Origin: Pelobates cultripes
Lineage: Eukaryota > Chordata > Amphibia > Anura > Pelobatidae
Direction: 5' to 3'
Assembly: GCA_933207985.1 (NCBI GenBank)
Contig: OW240921.1
Location: 114,826,021-114,890,020, forward strand
DNA: 64,000 nt
This document shows positions 10,720 to 20,825 of this stretch, piece after piece. Each line of letters begins with the position of its first letter. Positions within the stretch are counted from its first letter, which is position 1. The position numbers were made by a program, and so were the translations under genes. The notes under the pieces were generated by a model. It had not been told where the DNA came from and ran no database searches. It was given only the letters and a program-made list of their open reading frames with translations.

Positions 10720-11439
10720 CCTGTTAATTGCAACACCATCTTCATTACTTCCACCCTACTACCCTCCCCTCTCTATTCAGCCCATGCATTCTGCACATAC
10801 CTTTCCCGCCTATCTCCACCAACTCATCCCAAATCCTCTACATAAATACCCTCCTACAAAACTTTCAAATCCTACTCCCACTTTCACTTCCTTTCTATCA
10901 TTCTGCTTCTAGCAGCTGGTGATGTCTCTCCAAACCCTGGTCCAATCTCAGCAAACTCACAACATACTAACCCAATGATCCAATCTAATCTCATACCCAT
11001 CTCATGTTCCTCTAAATCCTTCTTCAACACTGACCTCTGGAACGCATGCTCTGTTTGCAATATTACTAAATCCACTGCTGTCCATGACTTCTTCATCTCT
11101 CATTCAATAGATTTACTAGCCTTAACAAAAAACCTGGCTCTCCCCCTCTGACACTGCTACCCATTCATCTTTGTCCTACAGTGGTCTTCAACTTACCCAC
11201 AACCCAAGAAACTCTGAATGTAAAGGTGGTGGTGTACGGTTTCTCCTCTACCCTCACTGCTCCTTTAAACCTCTACCCATCCCCCCTTTCCCTCTCTTTC
11301 CCATCATTTGAAATACATTCAATTCACCTTTTCAAACCCTTCTCTACTAACATTGCTGTTATTTATCTCCACCCCAGTTCCTCTCTTCTCTTCCTTGACC
11401 ACGTTGCTGCCTGGCTACCCTATTTCCTCTCAGCGTCGC
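10720..11439 (+). mobile_element. LINE 5' region with 2A-like motif and endonuclease start
   Basis: A plus-strand frame gives LLAAGDVSPNPGP at about 10908-10946, then LWNACSVCN and DFFISHSIDLLALT, the opening of an apurinic-like endonuclease domain of an L2/CR1-type LINE. GDVxxNPGP resembles the 2A ribosome-skipping peptide found ahead of the endonuclease in several LINEs. The expected T-E-T-W endonuclease box is damaged and frames shift downstream. The 80-bp MITE at 11440 abuts the end of recognisable LINE sequence, and no RT follows. Confidence 0.65.
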
Positions 11440-11519
11440 TTAACCCCTTAAGGACCAAACTTCTGGAATAAAAGGGAATCATGACATGTCACACATGTCA
11501 TGTGTCCTTAAGGGGTTAA
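11440..11519. mobile_element. 80-bp hairpin MITE with TTAA ends (copy B)
   Basis: Same length as copy A at 3993-4072, in the opposite orientation, with TTAA at both ends and the internal segment TTCTGGAATAAAAGGGAATC. Confidence 0.8.
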
Positions 11520-11545
11520 AACACTTTTCATGTTCTAAGAACTTA

Positions 11546-11645
11546 ACCCTGCAAGGTAATTATTGTAGTTTATGAAAACTGCAATAATTACACTTGCAGG
11601 GTTAAGGGTAGTGGGAGTTTGCACCCAGACCACTCAAATGGGCAG
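11546..11645. mobile_element. Fragment of a T2-like MITE (right-end module)
   Basis: It contains the hairpin AACCCTGCAAGGTAATTATT / AATTACACTTGCAGGGTT followed by AGTGGGAGTTTGCACCCAG, nearly the same as the right part of the MITE at 29885-30468. Confidence 0.65.
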
Positions 11646-11649
11646 ATTC

Positions 11650-11905
11650 TTGCACCCTTCATGGCAATGGTGTTCCCTGATGGCAGTGGCTTCTTTCAGC
11701 AGGATAATGCATCCTGCCACAACATGTTCAGGAATGTTTTAAGGAACATGACAAAGAGTTCAATGTGTTTCCTTGACCTCAAAATTCCACAGATCTTAAT
11801 CTGATTGAGAATATGTCGAACAACAAATCCGATCCATGGAGGCCCCACATCGCAACTTGTGGAGACCATGCCTCATTGCATCAGAGCAGTTTAGGCAGCA
11901 CGAGG
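11650..11905 (+). pseudogene. Tc1/mariner-like transposase C-terminal remnant
   Basis: The plus strand gives FPDGSGFFQQDNASCH, in which the Asp of QQDN is the second catalytic residue of Tc1/mariner DDE transposases, and shifted frames of a C-terminal part follow. The N-terminal DNA-binding half and the terminal repeats are missing. A second remnant of the same family lies at 62095-62340 on the other strand. Confidence 0.65.
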
Positions 11906-13190
11906 GGGACTTACATGATATTAGTCAAGTGGTATATAGAAATATATCAAATAATCTGTGTGATAAAGGCACTTCAAACATTTGTGATTATCAATTGAAA
12001 GCCGCTACAACACTCAATAACATGCCCCGAAAAAAAGTGGAAAAAGCCCAAAAGCAATTAACCTCAAGAGTAGAGCGTTAAGTGGTTAAAATTAACCACC
12101 TACACTAAATGGGAATATATCAGTCTTTTGCACAACTTGGATGATAGTGCAATCCAGTCAATATCAAGGCAGATATAAGTGTCCACCGTGGCTTCCTTGT
12201 TCCGAGATGCATTTTATCCTTTTCAAAGGGATTTATCAATCAGTACAGTCTGCTTACTGGGTTTGTCCATTTTAAATATGGTGGTCTTTCTCTTCATTGG
12301 GGGCTCTCAGGGGTTTGTAGCAAATCAGCTCCAGTAGTATGGGGGGTGGGGGGGCTCTCCTTCTCAGCTGATTCCTATTCTTCCAATTAGTCCGTAGTGG
12401 AAGTGACGTACTAAAACATACAGCGTCACTTCCGAAGCTGAATCCTCCTTCTTCTCAATGGGCGGGTACCTAGTATATTACCCAGAAGTGACGTAGCACC
12501 ACTGCATGTGCGCTTTATTTCCGTTGAGCCAGATGGCGCCATGTTGATATGGGAATGTAGTGAGGATACTAAAGGCAATCTCAATTATAATCCAGTACTT
12601 ATTGGTGGAAATCCACTTTGTTCCTCCACGTAATATGAAAAGAAAATGCATATTAACAGGCAATAAGAAATAATGTTATAACACTATTCGTATACCGAAC
12701 AGCTTAAAAAATATTAACATATCTTCCTTACATGTTAATAAGTGAATAAAAACTATTAAAAATGATTAAGAACCTTGAATGATGTGGCTGATCAGTTTAT
12801 CTACTTAATTCTTCCTTGGTTAACTGCTGTTATTAACAGACCAAGCTAGGGTAATTCTATTATTTTACAGAGATTTGGACAATTATTGCAAGAAATGTAG
12901 CCTTGGTTAGATATTGTGATCTCTTCCCAGAATCCATATAATTAAATTAACTTACAATCAAATATATGCATTTTGCATTGCGTAACTATACACATGCTGA
13001 ATATATAAACAATTTCTTGCTTGAGAAACACCAAAATGTTATCTTTTGAGTGAAACATTGTAAAGGTGCATAATTGAATGTTGAAGTTAACAATTGTCCG
13101 TCTAGATTAAGACACTTTTCCTCTATGTTTCTTCCTTATTCCATCTTTAAGTGACATTATATAAACAGAAAGGCTCTTTGTTTCATCAAA
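11906..13190. other. Intergenic sequence, no gene recognised
   Basis: Some stretches (12380-12560, with GTGACGTA-type sequence) look like interspersed repeat, but no ends were found. I looked here for exons 1 and 2 of the methyltransferase copy at 13.2 kb and saw none. Confidence 0.5.
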
Positions 13191-13210
13191 GCTTTATTTG
13201 TATTTTGCAG

Positions 13211-13693
13211 AGTTCACCCCCTGGAGCAAGAACACATGCTAAAAAAGACTTTTAAGTACATTGTGAAATGTGACATTGCAAAAGGAAAATATTACAGATC
13301 CTGTGATTCTACCAAAAGCTGACTGCCTGCTTATTGCGGGGGTGTTACAAGTGATGAGCAAAGATCATGAAAGCTATCGCCAACACCTGAAAAAATTCTC
13401 CTCTTTACTGAAACTTGGAGGTCACCTAATACTATTTGAGGGTTTAAATGCCACTTTTTGTCAGGTTGGTGAACACAGGTGCCACGTTTTGACAACAAAT
13501 TAACCTTTTTTACGCCAGGCTCTAACTGATGAAGGTTACACAAATGAATCTTTTGAAGCTATTGAGAGAAAATCAAAAAGTTCAGTAATAGACGCTCAAC
13601 ACATTGTGTTTATTCTGGTAACCAAGAAGAAGATAACTCAAGAAAAAAACAGCTCCAGTACCAATGCTAAGTGCTAAGAACATAATGATTTAA
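13211..13693 (+). pseudogene. NNMT/INMT-like methyltransferase pseudogene, last exon (copy 2)
   Basis: A last exon homologous to those at 2-319 and 30544-31024, preceded by an intact splice acceptor (TATTTTGCAG ending at 13210) and about 30 bases of homologous intron, so it is a genomic and not a processed copy. Three lesions kill it: an extra A in the run at 13280-13283, a GAA-to-TAA nonsense change at 13501-13503, and another extra A near 13642-13648. Key segments before and between the lesions are otherwise well kept, so inactivation looks recent. Exons 1 and 2 are not found in the preceding 4 kb. The 3' flank to about 13900 aligns with that of the copy at 30.5 kb. Confidence 0.9.
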
Positions 13694-13920
13694 AATATTA
13701 TTCAGTGGAGAACCTGTTTTTTTAGTTCCTGACTTTTCTTATTATATTTACATGATAGTAAATATAGGTTTAAGCTAAATAATAGATACAAATTAGTAAA
13801 TAAGGTTCTTTAAATTAAAATCTTTAATTTATTTTTGTCCTGTTTCTCCCACTATAGATTGAATCAGCACACAGAAGATACATTTATAGTTTATACAAGC
13901 TTGAGGTCTGCTTCTCATAC
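13694..13920 (+). other. 3' flank of copy 2, homologous to the flank of copy 3
   Basis: Sequences such as TTTTTGTCCTG, CTTCTCCCACTATAG-like and AATCAGCACACA are shared with 29760-29884 read on the minus strand. At 13770-13773 a single TTAA marks the site where copy 3 carries a MITE. Confidence 0.75.
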
Positions 13921-14092
13921 TGTTGACAGAATCATCATTTAGAATATATACAAGACTATTCACTAAAATTACATTTCAAAGTGTTACCCCTGTCCCTCTC
14001 TTGAACACTTCAGCCACTAAACCCCCTTCACACACACACAAACACTACATTTCATATCCCCTGGACACACACTACACCCCTTATCCTCTATA

Positions 14093-14229
14093 TTAGGCTT
14101 CCTCAAACTCCGGCCCTCCAGATGTTGCTGAACTACAACTCCCATGATTCTATAAATGAAATAGATAGGCTGAGAATCATGGAGTTGTAGTTCAGCAACT
14201 TCTAGAGGGCCAGAGTTTAGGGAAGCCTG
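14093..14229. mobile_element. hAT-type hairpin MITE (family shared with 29462-29598)
   Basis: An inverted repeat containing CAGATGTTGCTGAACTACAA and its complement. It is the same family as the better-preserved copy at 29.5 kb. No clear target duplication remains. Confidence 0.7.
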
Positions 14230-14330
14230 CAATGCACACACTATATCCCTTTTACCCACACAAATCTCCTACTGACTGCACACACACTAAATCCCCTATT
14301 TTGTACACGCACACAAATGTCACCTACATA

Positions 14331-15480
14331 CAGTAATGTATTTACCGCAAGGCTGACAAGTCATTTGCCTTTGGCGGTACTCTCCAGGGGGCGGCACAAA
14401 ACACGAGCACCACAGTGATGCCGGATGCCGGAATATGACGTCACTCTGGCTCCTTGCATCATTCTGCGGGAGCCAGGTAGGGAGCTGAACAGGGAGATCA
14501 CGGCTCCCTGACTAATAGCTTAGCACGCCCGCGTGCCCGTCCGCCTGCCTTCTGCCCAGCAGCCCCAACACCCCAGCCAACAGTCAGCCAACAGCCAGCC
14601 CAGCAGCCCCACTAGACCCACAGGTAAAAAAATCCACCAACTCTCCCAAAGGTAGAGAGGCTGGGTGGATTTATATTAAATAAAAAAAATAAAAAAATAT
14701 TTGTGAGTGTTGGGGGAAAATATGTGTGTGTGTGTGTCAGTCAGTGAATGTGTGTGTGTGTCTCTGTCAGCGTGTGTCTGTCATTGAGTGTGCCTGTCAG
14801 TGAGTGTGTGTGTATATCTGTCAGTGTGTCTGTTAGTGAATGTTTGTGTCTGTCAGTGTGTGTGTCTGTTAGTGTGTGTCTGTGAGTAAGTGAGTGTGCA
14901 TATCTGTCAGTGTGTGTCTGTGAGTGAGTGTGTGTTTATATCTGTCAGTGTCTGAGGGAGTATGTTTGTGTCTGAGTGATTGTATGTGTCTGTGTCTGTC
15001 AGTGAATGTGTGCCTGTCTGTCAGTAAATATGTGTGTGTATGTGTTTGTATGTCTGTCAATGTGTGTCTGTAAGTGAGTGTGTGTCTGTTTGTCAGTGTG
15101 TGTCTGTGAGTGAGTGTGTATATCTGTCAGTGCGTGTCTGTTACTCACTCACTCACTGAAACACACACTCACTGTGTTTGTGAGTGAGTGAATGAGTGAG
15201 TCTGTCAGTGTGTATCTAAGTGATTGTGTGTGTCTGTCAGGTTGTGTCAACTCAGTGAGCGTGTGTGTATGTAAGTGTGTATAATCAGTGTATCTGTGAG
15301 TGTGTGCCTTTCAGTGAGTGTGTATGTGTCAGTGTGTGTCTGTTAGTCAAAGTGTGTGTTAGTCTTGTCAGTGTGTGTCTGTGAGTGAGTGAGTGAGTGT
15401 GTGTGTATATCTGTCAGCCTGTGTCTGTCAGTGAATGTATGTGTGTGTCTGTGAGTGAGTGTGTGTCTTTGAGTGTTAAT
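14331..15480. mobile_element. hAT-derived repeat with internal TG microsatellite
   Basis: The left part (CAGTAATGTATTTACCGCAAGG, then GTCATTTGCCTTTGGCGG) matches, in inverted order, the right end of the hAT at 23761-24668. The body from 14720 is a long imperfect TG/TGTC array. The far end and target duplication were not found, so the right boundary is approximate. Confidence 0.55.
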
Positions 15481-15774
15481 CTTTAGGAAGAGGTGTGGCC
15501 TCGATGGGAAGGGATGGGGCAAATTCATTCCTCTATCCCCTGCACACACACACACATTATATCCCCTATTCACACACACCTTATCCCACGCACATACACA
15601 CATTGCCTATCCCACACACACAGCTCTCTGGTTCCACCCCATCCTTTTGATCTTACTGTCTCTGTCCAGCCCAGCCCAAGCAACAAAAGGTGCTCATTTG
15701 TGGTTGCTGATGTTGGAGACATACGTGTTGCTACAGGGGGACAAGGAGGTTGTGACGATATGGCTCTGGCATCT

Positions 15775-15983
15775 CATGTACTAGGTGTTCTTCCCAGGAC
15801 TCACTGTAGATCGCAATGTCATCCAGGTATGCACAAGCAAATTCCTGGAATCCATCAAGAAGTCTATCCACCATACGCTGGAAGGTAGGCGGGGCATTCT
15901 TCATCCCAAATGGCATGACCTTAAATTGGTACAGGCCAAATGGGGTGACGAAGGCCGACTTGGGGATAGCATCCTCGCCAGGG
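15775..15983 (-). pseudogene. RT palm fragment in the shifted frame
   Basis: It continues the RT of the preceding ORF after a one-base loss near 15983. It holds VMPFGMKNAP and the catalytic YLDD followed by IAIYS, and breaks off shortly after, at the truncation point of the element. Confidence 0.85.
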
Positions 15984-18900
15984 GAATCTGCCAGTAGCCT
16001 TTGCACAGGTCTATGGTGGTCAGATAGCGTCCCCTGGCAATGCGATCTAGCAATTCGTCTACCCGGGGCATCGGGTAGGCGTCAGTGGTGGTCCGCTCAT
16101 TGAGCCGCCTGTAGTCCACACAGAACCGGGTGGTCCCATCCTTCTTGGGCACCAGGACTACAGGCGAGGCCCAAGGGCTATCGGAGTGTTCGATGACCCC
16201 CAGCTGGGTCATTTCCTGTATCTCCTTCCGCATTCCTTCCCGGACTGCTTCAGGGATACGGTAGGGGGGCTGTCGCAGAGGGTTCTGTCCAGGGGTTTCT
16301 ACCTTGTGTACAGCTAGGGTAGTGTAACCAGGTTCTTGGGAGAAGGTCGCCTGCTTTTCCCACAGAAGCTGTCTTGCCTGGCCCTTCTCGGTAGCGCTCA
16401 ATCTGTCCCCTAGCTGTACTAGGCTAGTAAGATCCGTCTGGGGATCCCTCTCTAACAGGTCTGGCAAAGGTAAACTTTCTGTATCATCTGCAGCAGGGGC
16501 ACATACTGCAGCGACATTCTCTGGTCTCTCCTGATACTCCTTTAGCATGTTCACATGGAAGGATCGCTGGATCCTTTCATCTGAACAGCTGGCTATAAGG
16601 TAGGTAGTATCGCATATCTGTGCTAACACCTTATACGGGCCCTGCCAAGATGCCTGCATCTTGTTCGCCTTCACAGGTTTGAGCACTAACACTTTCTGCC
16701 CAACCTGGAAGACTCGCTGTCGGGCACCCCGATCATACCACCTCTTCTGTCTCCCCTGAGCCACCTGGAGATTCTCCCTTACCATTAGGGACAGTTTCTC
16801 CATGCGGTCCCGGAGTTCCAGAACATATGGTACTATGGGGGTCCCTTCCTGCTCTGTCTCCCCCTCCCAGTGGCCTCTAATGAGATCTAGGGGTCCGCGG
16901 ACCCTTCTCCCATATAGCAACTCAAAGGGGGAGAACCCAGTAGATTCCTGGGGCACCTCTCTGTAGGCAAACAGCAGATGAGGCAGGAATCGCTCCCAGT
17001 CTCTGCAAGTGTCAGAAAAGGTCCTCAGCATTTGTTTGAGGGTGCCATTAAATCGCTCGCAGAGACCGTTAGTCTGTGGATGGTAAGGTGAGCTAAGCAG
17101 CGGTTTAATACCGCACACCTTCCACAGTTGCTGGGTGAGCACAGCGGTGAATTGGGTTCCCTGGTCAGAGAGAATCTCTTGAGGGAACCCGACTCTGGTA
17201 AAAATCCTAACCAGGGCATCAGCAACTGTCTCTGCCTCTATATTAGACAGCGCTACTGCCTCTGGATAGCGAGTGGCATAATCCACCACGGTGAGAATAT
17301 ATTTCTTACCGGATGGACTAGCCCTGGCCAGTGGACCCACAATGTCAACGGCTATGCGGGCAAAGGGCTCCCCAATGATAGGCATAGACATAAGCCTAGC
17401 TCTTGGGTGGTCCCCCCGCTTTCCTATCCGTTGACATGTGTCACACGTACTGCAGTATGTCCGCACAGCCTGATTGAAGTTTGGCCAAAAAAAGTTCTGC
17501 ATGATCCTATAGGCTGTGCGGCGGGAACCTAGATGTCCAGCTAACGGAACATCATGCCCTATCCGCAGAATCTCCTGCCGGTATTTCGCGGGCACTACCA
17601 GCTGTCGATTCGGCGGAGGGGCAACACTCTTCGGGGAAAGCTTGGGGATCCTATATAACCTGTCCCCCACCCACTCATACCGTTCCCCATCTAATCCTTC
17701 CTCTCCAGTATCTGCTCTGTCCCTATACTTCTGGAGGGTCGAGTCTGTCTGAGTTTCCCTCCCAAACTCCTCTGGGGAGTCCCAGTTAACAAAGGTCGGT
17801 TCTAGTGTACCAGTCGGGGACTCGGTCCTTACCTGGGTCTCAGCAGCAGGTGGGCTGGTTCCAGCAGCACGGGTCTGGGCACGGGTAGTCACTGGGTTGA
17901 TAGCGGCAGGTCCCATTGGAGCATAGGCGGACACCAAAGGGGCCAAGTCGTTCCCCAGTAAAACATCAGCCGGTAAGTCTTTCATGACCCCCACATTCAC
18001 GTGTCCAGAGCCCACCCCCCAATCCAAGTGAACCCGGGCAACCGGTAAGCGGAACACTGCACCTCCCGCCACCCTCACTGCCACAGTATCTCCAGTGTGC
18101 TGGTGTTCGGACACAAGGTTCTTCTGGAGCAAGGTCATAGTGGCTCCGGTGTCTCTCAGACCAGTTACCGCTTTGCCATTTAGTTTAACGGTCTGCCTGT
18201 GCTGTTGACGGTTATCCTGCTGCGCTGCTTGTACTGGATCCACCTCGTGTAATATACCCCAAAATTCCTCCTGCTCAAGACAGTGAGCGGAAGGTGGGGG
18301 TGGCTGCTGATTTCCGCCGGCTGGTCTTCTCCACGACTGTGCTTGGTTCGAATTGTTTAATGGGCACTCGGGTCGCTTGTGCCCCAACTGCTTACACCCA
18401 TAGCAACGGATCGGCTGTGAGTAATCCCGGGCGTTGAATCGGGCTGGCTGAACGTAATTGTTCGCTGTTGGCATGGTGGGGGTGCGTTGTGCTGGGTGTT
18501 GATACACTGCAGAGGTTGGAGGGGCTGCTGGTTTGTACTCCACTCGGGTAGGGACCTTGGCTGCTGTCTGGTCCAGTTTCCTGGCGTCAGTGTACTCATC
18601 AGCCAGACGAGCAGCTTCAGGTAAGGTAGCGGGTTTGCGGTCCCTAACCCACTCTCTGACTCCTACAGGTAAGCGGTCAAAACAGTGCTCCAACAAAAAT
18701 ACTTGCAGCACCTCTTCCCCAGTTACCGCTTGGCACCCTGCCATCCAGTGGGCTGCGGTGCGGTGTACTCGGCATGCCCACTCAACATAAGAATCACCAG
18801 CCTGCTTGTTAGTGTCCCGGAATCGCCGCCGGTATGCCTCAGGGGTCACAGCGTATCTGGCCAAAAGGGCATCTTTCACTGCCCTGTAGCTGGTAAGTTC

Positions 18901-19422
18901 CTCCTCTGGGATGGCCCGAAACGCCTCACTGGCCCGGCCGGATAACTTCCCAGAGAGGATGGGGACCCATTCTCCTGCGGGTACCTGGTGCAAGGCACAT
19001 TGCCTTTCAAAATCCGCCAGGAACCCATCAATTTCTCCTTCGGCTTCTACAAAGTTCCGAAATGCAGCAAAAGGTACTTTTCTCCTTCCATTATTATTAT
19101 ACGGTACCTCAGCTGCTGCAGCGCCTCTTCCTTGAAGCGCCTGTTGTGCTGCTACTGCCGCTTGCACTTGCACCACAATATCTGCTGCGGGGTTGGGGCC
19201 AAAATGTGCCAGCCTGATCTGAACTGCCCGGTTAAACTGTATCTCCTCGGGTGTTAACTCCAGTATGCCAGGCACATCCGCTCCCCCCGTTCCTTGTGCT
19301 GCATCCATTTCCAATAGTATGGCAATAATCTCTCTTTTCTTGAGATTACTCGCTGATCGTCCTCTGCGTTCCAATATATCTTTAAGGGTAGCACGCCTTA
19401 ATTCCTCATACTGCATTTCCAA
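15901..19422 (-). CDS. Gag-protease-integrase-RT polyprotein (Gmr1-like)
   Basis: This 1,173-codon frame is uninterrupted. Gag occupies roughly residues 1-340 and ends in a CCHC knuckle (C340, C343, H348, C353). The protease active site DTGA is at 424-427. Integrase follows: an HHCC zinc region (H630 area to C657/C660), catalytic D693, D753 and E789 with 35 residues between the last two, then a GPY-like C-terminus (GPYKV). RT begins near 1040 and reaches CVDYRRLNE at 1101 and the first catalytic Asp in TIDL at about 1137. The frame then leaves the RT reading at about 15983, where one base appears to be missing. There is no stop between gag and pol, so it would be made as one polyprotein. Its long open state suggests recent activity. 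Confidence 0.9.
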   Translation of the reverse strand: MEMQYEELRRATLKDILERRGRSASNLKKREIIAILLEMDAAQGTGGADVPGILELTPEEIQFNRAVQIRLAHFGPNPAADIVVQVQAAVAAQQALQGRGAAAAEVPYNNNGRRKVPFAAFRNFVEAEGEIDGFLADFERQCALHQVPAGEWVPILSGKLSGRASEAFRAIPEEELTSYRAVKDALLARYAVTPEAYRRRFRDTNKQAGDSYVEWACRVHRTAAHWMAGCQAVTGEEVLQVFLLEHCFDRLPVGVREWVRDRKPATLPEAARLADEYTDARKLDQTAAKVPTRVEYKPAAPPTSAVYQHPAQRTPTMPTANNYVQPARFNARDYSQPIRCYGCKQLGHKRPECPLNNSNQAQSWRRPAGGNQQPPPPSAHCLEQEEFWGILHEVDPVQAAQQDNRQQHRQTVKLNGKAVTGLRDTGATMTLLQKNLVSEHQHTGDTVAVRVAGGAVFRLPVARVHLDWGVGSGHVNVGVMKDLPADVLLGNDLAPLVSAYAPMGPAAINPVTTRAQTRAAGTSPPAAETQVRTESPTGTLEPTFVNWDSPEEFGRETQTDSTLQKYRDRADTGEEGLDGERYEWVGDRLYRIPKLSPKSVAPPPNRQLVVPAKYRQEILRIGHDVPLAGHLGSRRTAYRIMQNFFWPNFNQAVRTYCSTCDTCQRIGKRGDHPRARLMSMPIIGEPFARIAVDIVGPLARASPSGKKYILTVVDYATRYPEAVALSNIEAETVADALVRIFTRVGFPQEILSDQGTQFTAVLTQQLWKVCGIKPLLSSPYHPQTNGLCERFNGTLKQMLRTFSDTCRDWERFLPHLLFAYREVPQESTGFSPFELLYGRRVRGPLDLIRGHWEGETEQEGTPIVPYVLELRDRMEKLSLMVRENLQVAQGRQKRWYDRGARQRVFQVGQKVLVLKPVKANKMQASWQGPYKVLAQICDTTYLIASCSDERIQRSFHVNMLKEYQERPENVAAVCAPAADDTESLPLPDLLERDPQTDLTSLVQLGDRLSATEKGQARQLLWEKQATFSQEPGYTTLAVHKVETPGQNPLRQPPYRIPEAVREGMRKEIQEMTQLGVIEHSDSPWASPVVLVPKKDGTTRFCVDYRRLNERTTTDAYPMPRVDELLDRIARGRYLTTIDLCKGYWQIPLARMLSPSRPSSPHLACTNLRSCHLG

Positions 19423-19461
19423 CCTGGGATGTGTAGCTGGCCTTCCGGGCTGTAGGATTCA

Positions 19462-19479
19462 TCCCGTCGCTTGCCACCA
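19462..19479 (-). other. Candidate tRNA primer-binding site
   Basis: On the minus strand TGGTGGCAAGCGACGGGA begins two bases after the LTR end (CGTAACA), the normal place and TGG start of a PBS. I could not assign the tRNA. Confidence 0.5.
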
Positions 19480-19481
19480 AT

Positions 19482-20576
19482 TGTTACGACACGTACTGTC
19501 GAGTAGATGAAGCCGCCGTTTAGGCAATAATCCCCTTTCTCCAGAAATGCAGTTTAAATCCCGCCGATCACTAAACTCCCGAACGAAGTCCACGAACACG
19601 GCAACTCCCGATCAGCCAAACAGTCGAACGCCTTCCACAGCTAGAAATAACGAAAGCGCTGTCCCAGTAATAATTCCCCCACAAACGAGACCAAGCTCCG
19701 TCTTGAGGGTCAAATGAAGTTCTGTTTAATGGGGGCTACCTGCCCGGTATTTATGCAGGTCTCCACAAGGTGGACACTCCCCGAGGGGACCTTGTGGAAG
19801 ACTGTAACACATATTGGACAGTAGCCAATCGCAGTGGCTTCAATAATAGCCCTTCCCATCTTGCCCACAATTCCGTCTTCTTTACCTTGGAGATAATTGG
19901 GGAAGAAACCTAATTATCTCCCAAGGTAGAGACCATCGCCATCTTAAATTACAGTAACAAAAAGACATTAAAATACATAACTACAGCAATACCGAATGCA
20001 TATGGTTCGTGTAACGTATCCCCAGACAGCCTGGATCTGAGGGCATGTTTTCACCGAATAGCGCTCAGATCCGATGTATCCAGTCGAATCGCCATGGAGT
20101 CAAAGTCCTGCACCAGTCCTTCGGTATACGAATGACTCCATGGGATGGCTGTCGGGGTGAAAGTCCATATGAATGCATAAAACTCCCGAACGACCGACGT
20201 TCGCATGCCTTGTCGAAAAGGGAGGTAGGCAGCAGCTTTTCAGCGGTGTTCGGTAGTTTAAGTGTCCGTTTTTAGTTCCATACAGTTTGTACCGAACACC
20301 GCTCTGTGTTCGTATGTCCCAAAATGGCCGCTGCCTCGTGGTCGACATGCGAACGACGACCACCCGTACGAATGGAATGGAGAGGTGTCTGCGGTTAACC
20401 ACAACGTTCTAATTGGGGCCAGAAGGTTAACCAGCAGCACACTCCTCTCCTGGGTGGTCGTTCGTTCGGTAGTTTCCATCGGTATTTTGCAACTACACGA
20501 ACGGGGTTATAGGAACGGGCAATTCCGCGAACAAAAAGGAAACAGACGAACCAACAATGCAGATGAATCTGTCACA
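19482..20576 (-). repeat. 5' LTR of the Gmr1-like element (about 1,095 bp)
   Basis: On the minus strand it begins TGTGACAG and ends GTCGTAACA. A TATA-like CATAAATACC at about 19756-19745 and ATTAAA shortly after give a plausible promoter and poly(A) signal. No partner LTR exists, so the limits rest on TG/CA ends, PBS spacing and composition. Confidence 0.65.
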
Positions 20577-20594
20577 ATGGTTCCTTAGCATGAC

Positions 20595-20820
20595 TTAAAG
20601 GAACACTACAGGATCAGGAACACAAACATGTATTCCTTACACTGTAGTGTTAAAATACTATCTTGCGCCCCTGCTGCTGGCTCTGCCCCTGATTTGTCTG
20701 CTTGGATGGCACCATCAGAAGAGTTGATCAAAGCCAATCACAAAAACTTCCCATAGGCACTAAATATTGGATTGGATTGGTTGAGACTGTCAAGTCGGCA
20801 GATACAGTCAATTCAAAGTA
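20595..20820. mobile_element. Partial T2-like MITE
   Basis: Starts TTAAAGGAACACTACAGGAT, the terminal form also seen at 26792, and carries the same subterminal inverted segment (TGTATTCCTTACACTGTAG). Right end absent. Confidence 0.65.
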
Positions 20821-20825
20821 CTAAT

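Larger units (their letters stand above)
15775..20576 (-). mobile_element. Ty3-group LTR retrotransposon with integrase before RT (Gmr1-like), 3'-truncated
   Basis: On the minus strand the element reads LTR (20576-19482), primer-site candidate, then one long ORF with gag zinc knuckle, protease, integrase and the start of RT. RT continues in a shifted frame and stops at about 15775, where unrelated sequence begins. The RNase H and 3' LTR are missing. Integrase upstream of RT is the reverse of the usual Ty3 order and is known in the Gmr1 clade of deuterostome Ty3 elements. Confidence 0.85.

Noticed and set aside
8900..13190. Exons 1 and 2 of methyltransferase copy 2
   Set aside because: No sequence matching exon 1 or exon 2 of copy 3 was found on the plus strand.
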